Part shown: positions 39,117-49,360 of the stretch, one piece after another
How the letters are laid out: each line of letters begins with the position of its first letter
How positions within the stretch are numbered: the stretch's first letter is position 1
Origin: Antarcticibacterium sp. 1MA-6-2
GTDB taxonomy: Bacteria > Bacteroidota > Bacteroidia > Flavobacteriales > Flavobacteriaceae
Assembly: GCF_021535135.1 (NCBI RefSeq)
Contig: NZ_CP091036.1
Location: forward strand, 1,736,001 to 1,800,000
Length of the DNA: 64,000 bases
Direction: 5' to 3'
Position numbers and translations under genes: made by a program
Notes under the pieces: model-generated
What the model saw: only the letters and a program-made list of their open reading frames with translations
Told to the model about the DNA's origin: nothing
The model's database searches: none

Positions 39117-40181
39117 ATGAAAATCTTGAAATATCTTTTCTTCCTTTTTTTAATTGTCATTATAGCAGGTGCAATTTATGTTGCTACCCAGGATGGTGAA
39201 TATCATATTGAAGAAACTACTGTTTTAGATGCCCCTGTTTCAGTTATTTTTAATGAAGTTAACAACCTGGAAAACTGGGAATCGTGGGGTCCCTGGAGAA
39301 GCGCTACCGATGATGAAGTTATAGAATTCAAGAAAACTACCCGTGGGGAAGGAGCAGGTTTTGAATGGAAAAGCGAAGAACTGGGAGATGGGAGCATAAC
39401 AACAACTAATGTTTTACCGGAAAATTCCATAGAACAACAGGTAGTGCACAATCCTACTTTTGCCGAATCCCAGGGAAGGATGTACTGGAAGTTTGAAGAG
39501 GTAGAAGAAGGGACCAGGGTTACCCTGGGATTAGAAGGCTCTCAAAGTTTTAAGGAGAAACTGGCCTTTGCCTTTCGGGATAATTCAATTACTGATATTA
39601 TAAAGCCACGCCTCGCAGCAGGTTTACAAAAACTGGATTCTACCGTACAAAACAGGATGAGCCAATACACTGTCAATGTTGATGGGCTTACCACTCACGG
39701 AGGAGGATTCTACATGTACTCCACAACAGCTTCTAAAATAAGCCAGATCCCGGTTAATATGCAAATTATGATTACAGAGGTGAAGAACTATATGGAAGCG
39801 AACAATATTTCGCAGCTGGGAGATCCTTTTGTAGTTTACAATAAACTGGACGAACAAAACGACAGTGCAATTTATTCTGTAGGCATTTTTACTCCCAGCC
39901 TGGTAATTACTCCACAGGACAGTAACATCCTTAACGCTATGATGCCCGTTCAAAAAGTAGTGAAAGCTACTTTAAAAGGAGATTATGAAAATCTTGAAGA
40001 AGCCTGGGACAGCACCTATACCTATCTCGAAAACAATAATTTAAGGCCTGATCAAGAGCGACAGCCTTTTGAAGTCTTTAGGACAGATCCCGAAACAACT
40101 CCTAATCCTGCCGAGTGGGTAACCGAAATTTATATCCCTATTGTAACTGAGGCAGCTACCACTTCTGAAATAGAGATATAA
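39117..40181 (+). CDS. SRPBCC plus GyrI-like effector-binding protein
   Basis: 354 residues. An N-terminal membrane anchor (YLFFLFLIVIIAGAIYVATQ) is followed by a SRPBCC/START-like domain (LDAPVSVIFNEVNNLENWESWGPWR, YWKFEEVEEGTRVTLGLEG). The C-terminus resembles the GyrI/AraC effector-binding fold (MQIMITEVKNYMEANNI, WVTEIYIPIV). It overlaps the crcB start by one base and is co-transcribed. Ligand unknown. Confidence 0.78.
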   Translation: MKILKYLFFLFLIVIIAGAIYVATQDGEYHIEETTVLDAPVSVIFNEVNNLENWESWGPWRSATDDEVIEFKKTTRGEGAGFEWKSEELGDGSITTTNVLPENSIEQQVVHNPTFAESQGRMYWKFEEVEEGTRVTLGLEGSQSFKEKLAFAFRDNSITDIIKPRLAAGLQKLDSTVQNRMSQYTVNVDGLTTHGGGFYMYSTTASKISQIPVNMQIMITEVKNYMEANNISQLGDPFVVYNKLDEQNDSAIYSVGIFTPSLVITPQDSNILNAMMPVQKVVKATLKGDYENLEEAWDSTYTYLENNNLRPDQERQPFEVFRTDPETTPNPAEWVTEIYIPIVTEAATTSEIEI

Positions 40182-40552
40182 TGAAAAGTTTTTTCCTGGT
40201 TTTCTTGGGAGGTGGACTTGGTAGTGTTTTGAGATATTCAATTTATAGGGTAATGCAGTCTGGCGCCAACACTTCTATCCTCTCAACTTTAAGTGTAAAT
40301 GTGATTGGCAGTCTTTTCTTAGGATTAGTAATGGGTTATACTCTCAAAGAGAGTACAATTTCGAATAATTTAATTATTTTTCTAACTATGGGTGTTTGCG
40401 GTGGGTTTACCACCTTTTCTACTTTTGCGTTTGAAAACAAATCCCTACTGAGCACTGGAGAATACTTCACTTTTTTCCTTTATGCCTTTGGAAGCCTGTT
40501 GCTGGGTATTCTGGCAATCTTTCTGGGAATGTCCATTTCAAGATATATCTAA
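40181..40552 (+). CDS. crcB: Fluoride channel FluC/CrcB
   Basis: 123 residues, four membrane helices. Family motifs: GGGLGSVLRY, LSVNVIGSLFLGLVMGY, and TMGVCGGFTTFSTFAFEN, with the conserved Phe/Ser pore track. It exports fluoride as a dual-topology dimer. No fluoride riboswitch was recognised upstream because the gene is coupled to the preceding one. Confidence 0.95.
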   Translation: MKSFFLVFLGGGLGSVLRYSIYRVMQSGANTSILSTLSVNVIGSLFLGLVMGYTLKESTISNNLIIFLTMGVCGGFTTFSTFAFENKSLLSTGEYFTFFLYAFGSLLLGILAIFLGMSISRYI

Positions 40553-40753
40553 AATTTTCTCTAATCATCTTTAAGCGGAAGTAGCATTTAAAAAATTCTA
40601 ACTAACATAAGGTTTTTTGCAGATGGTCTCTAATTGAAATTTCTTCGGGTACTGTCTACAAGTAACTTAATAATACTATTTAACTATACTAGAGTAAGGA
40701 TTTTAGCCCAGGCTATAGAAATTTGAATTAAGTTTGAGCTGTTATTTTTCAAA

Positions 40754-41968
40754 ATGTTTAAGCGAATCTTCAGGTCGTATATTGGTTCTTTTAGTGGCCT
40801 TAGAAAAGAGGTATGGCTACTGGCGCTCATAACTCTTATCAATAGGGCAGGCACTATGGTTATTCCTTTTTTGTCTCTTTATTTGACAAAGAACAGAGGT
40901 TTTACGCTGGAAGAAGTGGGATGGATCCTTACCTTCTTCGGTTTGGGATCTGTGGCTGGTTCCTGGCTGGGTGGAAAACTGACCGATCAAATTGGTCATT
41001 ACAAAACCATGGCCGCGAGCTTACTGTTCTCCGGAGTATTTTTTATCCTATTACAATTCCCGGTGAGCTTTTGGGGAATTTGTACGGGAATTTATTTCGT
41101 GATGTTAGTCGCAGATGCCTTTCGTCCTGCTGTTTTTGTTGCTATTAATGCCTATAGCAAACCAGAAAATCGCACCAGATCTATAACCCTTATTAGACTT
41201 GCTATTAACCTTGGATTCTCTGCAGGACCCGCCGTGGGGGGACTAATTATCGCTGGTGCAGGCTACAGCGGGTTATTTTGGGTTGACGGGATTACCTGTA
41301 TCATTGCAGGATCTCTTCTTCTTAAACTACTTCATCCCAAAAAAGCTATAGAAAATCCTAAAGAGGTAGTGTTAAACCCACAGGCAGCGATGAAGGATTT
41401 TCCATTCCTGATATTTATTGGAGCAATGATCCTCTTTGGCTTTGTATTTCTCCAATACTTCTCCACCATGCCTCTTTATTACGCAGAGCGGCATTTTTTA
41501 TCAGAATTTGAAATTGGTTTAATACTGGGATTCAATGGCCTGCTAATCTTCCTGGGGGAAATGCCTCTTATAAAGTTTCTGGAAGGCAGAAATGTCTCTC
41601 ATCTATCTCACGTAATTTCAGGAACTCTACTGGTGGGACTAAGCTTTGTGGTAGTAGTTTTAACTGGATGGATAGGTATTCTAATTGTAGGAATGTTTCT
41701 CCTAACTATTGGAGAAATGATAGCTTTTCCTTTCTCAAACAGCTTCGCATTAAAAAGAGCTGAAAAAGGAAAACAGGGATCTTACATGGCACTTTACAGT
41801 ATAGCTTTCTCTATAGGCCATATATTTGGACACAACTCGGGAATGCAGCTAATTGGAAAATTTGGTTATGAAATTACCTGGTATGTTATGATTGTAGTGA
41901 GTCTGGTATCCTGTGGTCTTCTAATTTGGTCCATTGCACTCGCCAGAAAAGAACAACTAAGTTCTTAG
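40754..41968 (+). CDS. MFS transporter
   Basis: 404 residues with 12 hydrophobic helices. The loop 2-3 motif is GSWLGGKLTDQIGHYKTM, and the second half begins AMKDFPFLIFIGAMILFGFVFLQ. It resembles YdhP/MdtH-type drug efflux carriers. Substrate unknown. It converges with the next gene almost end to end (3 bases apart). Confidence 0.9.
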   Translation: MFKRIFRSYIGSFSGLRKEVWLLALITLINRAGTMVIPFLSLYLTKNRGFTLEEVGWILTFFGLGSVAGSWLGGKLTDQIGHYKTMAASLLFSGVFFILLQFPVSFWGICTGIYFVMLVADAFRPAVFVAINAYSKPENRTRSITLIRLAINLGFSAGPAVGGLIIAGAGYSGLFWVDGITCIIAGSLLLKLLHPKKAIENPKEVVLNPQAAMKDFPFLIFIGAMILFGFVFLQYFSTMPLYYAERHFLSEFEIGLILGFNGLLIFLGEMPLIKFLEGRNVSHLSHVISGTLLVGLSFVVVVLTGWIGILIVGMFLLTIGEMIAFPFSNSFALKRAEKGKQGSYMALYSIAFSIGHIFGHNSGMQLIGKFGYEITWYVMIVVSLVSCGLLIWSIALARKEQLSS

Positions 41969-41971
41969 TTC

Positions 41972-43377
41972 CTAAATCTTATAATATTTTGACTCATCCA
42001 GGTACTCCTGAATAATTTTATTATACTCCGGGCTTAGCTTTAAATCCAATGTTCCCGGAATATTGTACAGAGCTTCAAGATCGTCATAACCTGTTTTGAG
42101 AAGGTCTTCCAGGTAAAGCAGCGCCGTATAATAATCTCCGTCACGGGCGCTAAGGGAGATTATATTCATATATCCCTGTGGATTTTGCTTATCAAATATC
42201 GTTTGAAGAATAGCGGTAAAGATTAAAGGATCTATGGCAGCGTTTGCCTCTTTTAGATCATTAAAAGAATTAGATGCCAGATCCTGCAGGAGGCCCTGTA
42301 ACCGGAATGCCATTTCGGCTTCTGCCTTCTCCTTACTATTTTGTAACTCTTCCAGTTTCTTAATTTGACCATTCCACCAGCCCAGATTCTCAAAATTAGA
42401 AGTATATACGTCTTCATTAAAAAAGTACAAATACTGGTCCCTGTACTCTTCCTCTGTAAGAGCAGCTCTGTTATACTGCTTAAGCGTTGAGTTCTAAAGA
42501 CACTACTCTTTTTGATATCTTTCATTTTTTGTTCCAGCTCCTCTTGCTTTCCATACATTGCATATTTCGTACTCATTTTTTCCAGTAGTTGATATGCTTT
42601 ATAAAATTGCATGGACCCTCTTAACTGTTCGGCATATTGTAGTTCATTCTGGTAGATCTCTTCGGTAAGAGAAAGATCTGCGATTCTGCGTCCTTTAGAT
42701 ATTGACTGTAAAGTAAAAGTACCCAGTGCATTGCTAATTACCTCTATCCCCGGCCATTCCCTGCCGCCGTCAAAGAAGTAAGTAGTGGCAGGCATCCCTG
42801 ATTTGGAAAGATAAACAGCTGTTTCCCCAATAAGGAATTTTCTATAATCGTTATAACCCGCAAGCCCTACAAAAGAAAAATTCGCTCCTTTTTTAATAAA
42901 ATCAGTATTAATCCAGGTATCCCCTACTGCTATTACACCAGTTAGATTTTTTATAACTGCAGGCATTACACTGGCCACCCTCGCGCCTTCAGCAAGACTG
43001 GCTGCATAAATTTGATCCATGTCTACAGGGAGAAGGTTGAGAACACCATTTACAAGACGTGTGGCAACCTTAACATTGGAGAGCAGCGTACTATCCTTAT
43101 TAATGTGATTAGACGCTGCTAAAATATATCCCTGTTCCTCGGCAGGTTGACGAAATAACTGGTTAACAGTCCTGCCTCTTTTTTCAGGATCAAAGATAAA
43201 TAAGATTGGCCAGGTTCGATCGGTAGTAAAATTTATGGGAAGATAAAGAGAATAAGTTTCGGCTATACTATCATTTACAGCAACAGAATCTATGACCATA
43301 CCTTTGGTAAGCTTCATCTGCTGACCAAGCATTAAAGAGGTGCTAATAACGGCCAGAAAAAAACTGAAGTATTTCAC
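41972..43377 (-). CDS. Secreted alpha/beta-hydrolase-like protein with helical C-terminus
   Basis: A signal peptide (YFSFFLAVISTSLMLGQ) precedes an alpha/beta-hydrolase-like domain: YSLYLPINFTTDRTWPILFIFDP, DQIYAASLAEGARVAS (the nucleophile elbow reads SLAEG) and VGLAGYNDYRKF. The C-terminal third is helical and TPR-like (EMAFRLQGLLQDLASNSFNDL). The frame breaks at 42478-42485 (GCTTAAGC); with GCCGGC it reads RTQRRQYNRAALTEEEYRDQYLYFF, giving 467 residues. Esterase-like by fold; substrate unknown. Confidence 0.8.
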
Positions 43378-43420
43378 TTGTTGAATTTTATACCACTAAA
43401 AATAGGGTTTTAGAGCCGAA

Positions 43421-43450
43421 CAAAAAAAGACTTCTTTTTGCTGAAGCCTT
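43421..43450 (-). terminator. Terminator after the DUF1328 gene
   Basis: On the minus strand GGCTTC, an 8-base loop, GAAGTC and then T7. The six-pair stem (one G-T) lies 20 bases past the stop. Confidence 0.6.
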
Positions 43451-43471
43451 TTAAAAAATTTGTACCGGAGG

Positions 43472-43669
43472 TTATTTTTTAATTCTCTCCATTCTCATAT
43501 TCTCAGTACCCGAAAAAAAGAATCTCGCCAATACTGAAATTATTAAAAGATCGGCAAAAATTAAAAATAGTACTCTCACTATTTCAATCCCTGCAAAAGA
43601 GATTCCTATAAAACCAATTAAACCTGTAAGCGCAGTAAGTACCAGAAATATTAGTGTATGTCGTTTCAT
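43472..43669 (-). CDS. DUF1328 small membrane protein
   Basis: 65 residues, two membrane helices separated by FAGIE (LIFLVLTALTGLIGFIGI and IVRVLFLIFADLLIISVLARFFF), matching the DUF1328 family (YtjA-like). Function unknown, often stress-linked in Bacteria. Confidence 0.82.
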   Translation of the reverse strand: MKRHTLIFLVLTALTGLIGFIGISFAGIEIVRVLFLIFADLLIISVLARFFFSGTENMRMERIKK

Positions 43670-43849
43670 ATTTTTTCCTTTTTTCTCAAAGTTAACTATA
43701 GAGTAGACGATACTTTATTAAATTAATTACAATTGAAATATGTTTAACTAAAGAATGTGGAGGAAGTGAAAATATGTTAACAAAAATATTTTACGATCCT
43801 GTAATTGAACATCAAAATGTTCAGGAAATAAGCATTCAAAAAAAAGTAG

Positions 43850-43857
43850 TACCTTTG
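43850..43857 (+). promoter_or_regulatory. -7 box for the DEAD-box helicase gene
   Basis: TACCTTTG fits TAnnTTTG and sits 80 bases before ATG 43938, inside the open frame upstream of that ATG. It supports the shorter start. Confidence 0.45.
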
Positions 43858-43937
43858 CCACTCGTTGCTAACTTCTCCTTAAAGCAACATTTCACAAGCC
43901 TGCTCCAAAAATTACTGAGCAGCATTTATAATCCATA

Positions 43938-45204
43938 CATGACATTTAATCAATTAGAATTAACTGAACCTTTACAGAAGGCAGTTCAAAAAGCGGGATA
44001 TAAAAATCCTACTCCTATACAGGCACAATCAATACAAGCAATATTAGACGGAAGAGACATCCTTGGATGTGCTCAAACCGGAACCGGAAAAACAGCTGCT
44101 TTTTCTATCCCCACCATTCAGCTTTTAAGCCGAAATAACGGAACAACAGAACGCAAAAGAGCAATAAGAAGTCTTATCCTCACCCCTACCCGGGAACTTG
44201 CAATACAAATAGGTGAAAGCCTGGAACAATATGGAAGCTTCAGCAATTTAAGATCATTGGTGATCTTTGGCGGAGTACCTCAACATTCCCAGGTACAGGC
44301 ATTAAAGCAGGGAATAGACATCCTTGTAGCTACCCCTGGTTGGTTACTGGATCTTATGGACCAGGGTTATATTTCCCTTTCCCAATTAGAAATCTTTACA
44401 CTCGATGAAGCTGACAGGATGCTGGATATGGGATTTGTTCATGATGTCAAGAAAGTGATCAAAAAAATTCCTGCTAAACGACAAACCCTCTTCTTTTCAG
44501 CCACAATGCCCGACGCTATTTTAGATCTGGCTAACAGCATCCTGAACAATCCTTTAAAGGTGGAAGTAACTCCTCCTTCTTCTACTGCAGAAATGATTGG
44601 CCAGGAAGTTTATTTCATTGACAAAAGCAACAAGAAAAAGTTGTTAATAGATCTTCTGAAATCTGGTGACGAAGATAGAATACTGGTTTTTACCCGAACA
44701 AAACACGGTGCAAACAAGGTCGTAAAAGATCTTACCAAAACCGGGATAAAAGCTGAAGCTATACACGGAAATAAAACCCAGAATGCCCGACAAAAAGCAC
44801 TTAAGAATTTTAAAGATAAATCTACAAGAGTTCTGGTAGCTACAGATATCGCCGCAAGAGGAATAGATATAGATGAACTTGCACTGGTTATTAATTACGA
44901 AATCCCCAACATTTCTGAAACATACGTCCACAGGATTGGAAGAACAGGCCGTGCGGGAGCAAGCGGAAAAGCCATTTCTTTTTGTGACTATGAAGAGAAA
45001 GCTTATCTTAAAGACATTCAAAAATTAATAGATCAAAAGATCCCTGTGATAGAAGACCATTCTTATCCTATGGAAGTTTTTGAGGTGCCTGAGAAAAAAC
45101 CTCAGCAACAAAGAGGTAACAGGAATCAGCAAAGAAAATCATCAGGAGCAGGATCAGGACAAAAATCAGGAAGAAATAGATTTGAGCGATCAAAAAATAA
45201 ATAA
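43938..45204 (+). CDS. DEAD-box RNA helicase
   Basis: The start is taken at ATG 43938 ([28 protein letters not shown]), because conserved family sequence begins there; the frame is open from 43774. Motifs in order: TPIQ (Q motif), [56 protein letters not shown] and [10 protein letters not shown]. The C-terminus is Gln/Arg/Gly/Ser-rich, as in cold-shock RhlE-like helicases that remodel ribosome assembly RNAs. The TTG start of the next gene lies inside its end. Confidence 0.94.
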
Positions 45205-46090
45205 GGGACATTCTGAAAATTATTTTGGTGACTACCGGGATTTTTGGTGGAATAAAGATTTCGTCGATCTAACTGCACAACGGCTGGAACTCAATAAATT
45301 GGGTTCCGTGCTTGATGTGGGTTGTGGAAATGGACACTGGACCCGGATTCTTGCACCTTATCTTCAGAAGGAAGCTTCAGTAACAGCTGTAGATAGTGAT
45401 CCCAGATGGTTTTCTGAAAACGCTGAATTACAGAACTTTTTTTCAGCTACTGGAAATCCTTTTCAGCTTAAAAAAGGAGATGCGCAAAATCTTCCTTTTC
45501 CCGATGCTCAATTTGATCTGGTTACCTGCCAAACGGTGTTGATCCACGTTCCGGAGCCACAAAAAGCTTTAAAGGAGATGAAGCGGGTTTTAAAGCCCGG
45601 GGGAACACTTCTATGCGTAGAACCCAATAATATTGTACAAAGCCTTATAAAAACTTCTATAAGCAAAAACGAATCTGTTGAAGAGAGCCTGGATCATATT
45701 AAATACAAGCTTATTATAGAAAAAGGCAAGAAAAAGCTTGGCAAAGGAGATAATTCTTTGGGAGATCTCCTCCCCGGGATGTTTGCAATGGAAGATCTTA
45801 AAAACGTAGAAGTACGACTTTCAGACAAGGCGATCGCAATGTACCCTCCCTACGACAACGAAGAGCAGCTTGCAACGCTTAAACAATGGATGAAGGGTAG
45901 CTCCTGGAACTCTACCACCCAAAAAGATATTGACTTCTTTAGTGCTGCAGGGGAAGCTTATATGCAGTTCTATTTTGAATATCAGGAGAAATATGCCAAT
46001 CGCGATGCTCACATCATGGGTGCCCTGCAGAGGGAGCAATATCACGCTGCGGGAGGATCACTTATGTACCTGGTTAGCGGAATTAAATAG
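45182..46090 (+). CDS. Class I SAM-dependent methyltransferase
   Basis: About 302 residues. The start is likely TTG 45182 ([23 protein letters not shown]), overlapping the helicase stop. The upstream open frame encodes shadow sequence. SAM motifs: [51 protein letters not shown] and [13 protein letters not shown]. It is translationally coupled to the helicase, so an RNA or ribosome-linked target is possible; the substrate is unknown. Confidence 0.85.
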   Translation: MSDQKINKGHSENYFGDYRDFWWNKDFVDLTAQRLELNKLGSVLDVGCGNGHWTRILAPYLQKEASVTAVDSDPRWFSENAELQNFFSATGNPFQLKKGDAQNLPFPDAQFDLVTCQTVLIHVPEPQKALKEMKRVLKPGGTLLCVEPNNIVQSLIKTSISKNESVEESLDHIKYKLIIEKGKKKLGKGDNSLGDLLPGMFAMEDLKNVEVRLSDKAIAMYPPYDNEEQLATLKQWMKGSSWNSTTQKDIDFFSAAGEAYMQFYFEYQEKYANRDAHIMGALQREQYHAAGGSLMYLVSGIK

Positions 46091-46171
46091 AAGCACAGAG
46101 TTTTTTTCCCGTATTATAACCTGGGAAACCCTCAAAACCAATAAACACTACCTCTCTAAAATCAGAAAGAT

Positions 46172-46282
46172 TTAGCTGCTACAGGAATTGCATCTACAGG
46201 CTACACAGCAGCAATCCATACAATTCCCTCTGGTACAGGATTCACAGTTACACTTACAGTTTCTATTTCTAAGATCCTTCAT
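46172..46282 (-). CDS. Cys-rich 36-residue mini-protein (metallothionein-like)
   Basis: A short frame (ATG 46282, TAA 46174-46172) encodes 36 residues with 11 cysteines at positions 9, 11, 13, 16, 21, 24, 25, 26, 29, 31 and 34 (CKCNCESC, CMDCCC and CRCNSCSS clusters). Basic residues precede the cysteines. There is no signal peptide, and such spacing is typical of cytosolic metal-thiolate proteins. It starts 71 bases after the end of marC on the same strand. I know no close family; metal binding is inferred from composition only, and its short length makes chance possible, but 31% Cys is hard to get by chance. Confidence 0.6.
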   Translation of the reverse strand: MKDLRNRNCKCNCESCTRGNCMDCCCVACRCNSCSS

Positions 46283-46353
46283 ATTACTTTTTTTAAATCC
46301 TTAATTATTAGACGAGCAAAGCCTTCTAATATTTCTATAAATTCTAATTTCCC

Positions 46354-47004
46354 CTACTCCTGGATATATGATAAAGAAGAAGGTCCTTCTGTTACAAAAA
46401 AAGCAAGTTTTACTCCTTCAATAAACATGCTGGTTCCAATAATGGCTATTATTAAACCCATTATCTTTTCAATAACAACAATCTTGTTTTTCCCTATCCA
46501 ACGAACCAAATATTCACTGGATATGAAAGCTAAATAGTTCATCCACATTATAAGGGCGATCATTGTAATTATAATTCCCATTTCAATATATCCCGCATTA
46601 GTGGTAAAATTCATAGCAGTTACAATAGTTCCCGGTCCTGCAAGGATTGGGATAGCGAGGGGCGAGACTGAAATTCCTTCGTTAAAGTTAATTTCAGTTT
46701 GATTGTCTATGCTGGACTCCTGTGCCCGTATCATTTCAAAACCCACGAAAAATATAAGAATTCCTCCTGTTATCTTAAACGCGGGAATAGTAATTCCGAA
46801 GAGTTCAAATACATACTTTCCTACTATAATAAAACCAGTCACAATGACAAAAGCAGTAAAAGTAGCCTGTTTTGAAATTTTCTTTTTCGTTACCCGGTCT
46901 GCTTGTTTAGTAAGACTGAGAAAAATAGGAATATTTCCGGCAGGGCTGTTAATGGCAAAAAAGCCAGTAAAAACAGCAATAGTAAATAACCAAAGATTTT
47001 CCAT
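46354..47004 (-). CDS. MarC family membrane protein
   Basis: 216 residues, six membrane helices, with FAINSPAGNIPIFLSLT, KITGGILIFFVGFEMIRA, SPLAIPILAGPGTIVTAMN and the final GLIIAIIGTSMFIEGVKLAF. This is the MarC/UPF0056 family; its former link with multiple-antibiotic resistance is no longer held, so the function is unclear. The Cys-rich mini-gene lies just downstream. Confidence 0.95.
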   Translation of the reverse strand: MENLWLFTIAVFTGFFAINSPAGNIPIFLSLTKQADRVTKKKISKQATFTAFVIVTGFIIVGKYVFELFGITIPAFKITGGILIFFVGFEMIRAQESSIDNQTEINFNEGISVSPLAIPILAGPGTIVTAMNFTTNAGYIEMGIIITMIALIMWMNYLAFISSEYLVRWIGKNKIVVIEKIMGLIIAIIGTSMFIEGVKLAFFVTEGPSSLSYIQE

Positions 47005-47118
47005 AAGCGACTAATAATCAGGATATTTTATCCTCACCTAATTTTTGTGCAAAGCTAGTGTGAATTTTAATTTTTCCAAATAAGAGTGTACTTTTAAATT
47101 TCATAAAAAGAATGGTAA

Positions 47119-47601
47119 ATGAGGAAAGATAAATTACAAAAGATGCCCTTATTTAAAAAGGCCATGGAAATCCTGGATCTGGTAGACCGGATAACAGATC
47201 TTGTTCCCGCAGATAATGAATACCTCAAAGACATAGCAGATTTTATGAGAGCAGATGCAGCTCAAATTCCTGCAAAAATAGCCGGAGCGTTTGGAGATGG
47301 ACCATATGACCTAAAAATGGAGAACGCTACCATTATTAGAAAAAACGCGATGCAAATTTATGTGCAGTGCAATGGCTTCTTAATGGAAGATTTTAAAGAA
47401 AAGGAATATCTGCAATTATTGAGAAAAGAAATTGAAGAATTCAGAGTCCTGTTTGCGGAATGGGTAAAAACTTTTGATCCCTGGGATTATTATATCGACA
47501 GGTGGGGATTGTTTAATCCTCCCGGTGTAAACTACGACGATAAAGATCCTGATGAAGATCTCCCGTTCAACAATCCTTTTGAGGAAGGGGAAGATGATTA
47601 A
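47119..47601 (+). CDS. Conserved helical protein of unknown function
   Basis: 160 residues, no membrane segment. A helical N-terminal half (MPLFKKAMEILDLVDRITDLVPADNEYLKDIADFMRADAAQIPAKIAGAF) resembles four-helix-bundle proteins. The C-terminus is acidic and aromatic (VKTFDPWDYYIDRWGLFNPPGVNYDDKDPDED). I do not recognise a named family. It is isolated between the divergent marC and the repeat array. Confidence 0.65.
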   Translation: MRKDKLQKMPLFKKAMEILDLVDRITDLVPADNEYLKDIADFMRADAAQIPAKIAGAFGDGPYDLKMENATIIRKNAMQIYVQCNGFLMEDFKEKEYLQLLRKEIEEFRVLFAEWVKTFDPWDYYIDRWGLFNPPGVNYDDKDPDEDLPFNNPFEEGEDD

Positions 47602-47621
47602 GAAAATTTATTTTCTTGACT

Positions 47622-49040
47622 AAATGCCGCTCCTACGGAGCTTTTATAAACCTGGCACATAAAATTTCTAGAGATATGCCGCCTCTCTGAGGCTTGGTTT
47701 GAAGATTAGAAATAGCGTTCTTATAAAAAAATTAATTAAGCTCCGGAGGAGCAACTTGTATATCGCACAATTTAATTCCTAGCAATTAGCTCCGTAGGAG
47801 TGAAATGGCTATAGAAATGCGTGATATATTCATAAATTTAGCTCCGTAGGAGGGAGATGTATATAGCAAAATAAGACCCCAGGATTAATAGCTCCGTAAG
47901 AGCGGAATGGTTATTCACATCCGAATTTTAGAAATAGCCCCAGATCAAACACAATTCCAGGGAGAAGAATATTCAAATTTTAAAACATAACGTTCTTATG
48001 CCGCTCCTCTGGAGCTCTTATAAACTCGGCATATTAATTCTATAGATATGCCGCCTCTCTGAGGCTGGTTAAAGGTTAAGAACCAAATTCTCTTTAAAAT
48101 TTAATTAAGCTCCGGAGGAGCGAGATGTATACAGCAATATAATACCCCAAGCTAAATAGCTCCGTAGGAGCGGAATGGTTACTCATATCCGAATTTCAGA
48201 AATAACCCGAGATCAAACACAATTGCAGGGAGAAGAATATTCAAATTTTAAAACATAGCGTTCTTATTCCTCTCCTCTGGAGCTCTTATAAACTCGGCAT
48301 ATTAATTTCTATAGATATGCCGCCTCTCTGAGGCTGGTTTGAAGGTTAGAAATAGTGTTCTCTTTAAAATTTAATTAAGCTCCGGAGGAGCGAAATGTTT
48401 ATTTAAAATAGTTAACCCGAGAATAGAGGCCATTGCGGGGAATAAAAATATTTCCAAATTCTAAAACATAAGGTTATTATGCCGCTCCTACGGAGCTTTT
48501 TATAAACCTGGCACATAAAATTTTTATAGATATGTCGCCTCTCTGAGGCTGATTTAAGGTTAGGAACCATGTTCTCTTTAAAAATTTAATTAAGCTCCGG
48601 AGGAGGGGAACGTCTGTAGAAATGCATAACCTTCATAAAGATAAGCTCCGTAGGAGCGAAATGTCTATAGCACAATAAGATCCCCCGGACAAATAGCTCC
48701 GTAGGAGCGGAATGTTCATTTAAATCCCTATTTCAGGAAAAACCCGTGATCAAATACCATTGCAGGTAAAAGAATATTCAAATTCAAAAACATGAGGTTC
48801 TTATGCCGCTCCTACGGACATTTTTATAAACCTGACACATCAATTTTTATAGATATGCCGCCTCTCTGAGGCTGGTTTGGAGGTTAGATACCTCATTTTA
48901 TTAAAAATTTAATTAGCTCCGGAGGAGGGGAACGTCTGTAGAAATGCATGACATTAATAAAGATAAGCTCCGTAGGAGCGACATATTTATAGCACAATAA
49001 GACCCCCGGAACAAATAGCTCCGTAGGAGCGGAATGTTTT
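47622..49040. repeat. 1.4-kb higher-order palindromic repeat array
   Basis: Five units begin at 47622, 47999, 48267, 48479 and 48802 (lengths about 377, 268, 212, 323 and 240 bp). Each starts with GCCGCTCCTACGGAGC (or CTCTGGAGC), then TATAAAC..GGCA, GCCGCCTCTCTGAGGC, AATTAAGCTCCGGAGGAG and one to four GCTCCGTAGGAGC palindromes, ending with GAGAAGAATATTCAAATTTTAAAACAT. The region has no coding capacity. The palindromes could fold into stable hairpins, so transcripts entering from either side would probably terminate or be processed. Confidence 0.92.
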
Positions 49041-49360
49041 CAGTGCGGTAATGTCAAAAATAAAAATTGTTCAAATTGATACTGAAATAGAACTCATAAT
49101 GACAATCGAAAAAATGCTACGCCGCGCCAAACTTGTTCCGATTTAATGTTTAAGAATAGAGAAATACTACAATGTTAGATCCTGAAATAAATTCAGGAAA
49201 ACATGAGATCAAATATTACCTAAGGCTGAACGTGTTACCTTCTAAAAGAAATAGAACAGCTTCAAATTACTCTCCTCATCAAGCCGGATCAGGAAGACGC
49301 AAATAACTTTTCCTTTTTAACTCTTTAACTCTTTAACTCTTTAACTCTTTAACTTAGAAA
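49041..49360. repeat. Tail of the repeat region
   Basis: No gene is seen. A run of TAACTCTT units (about 4.5 copies, 49317-49355) lies just beyond the icmF stop. ACCTAAGGC near 49218 resembles the scar class described in the findings but has no protein to test it. Confidence 0.6.

Noticed and set aside
40553..40753. Regulatory RNA between crcB and the MFS gene
   Set aside because: No conserved structure or hairpin with T-run was seen; the gap looks ordinary.
43774..43937. Helicase start at 43774
   Set aside because: Sequence upstream of 43938 lacks family similarity and contains a likely promoter element.
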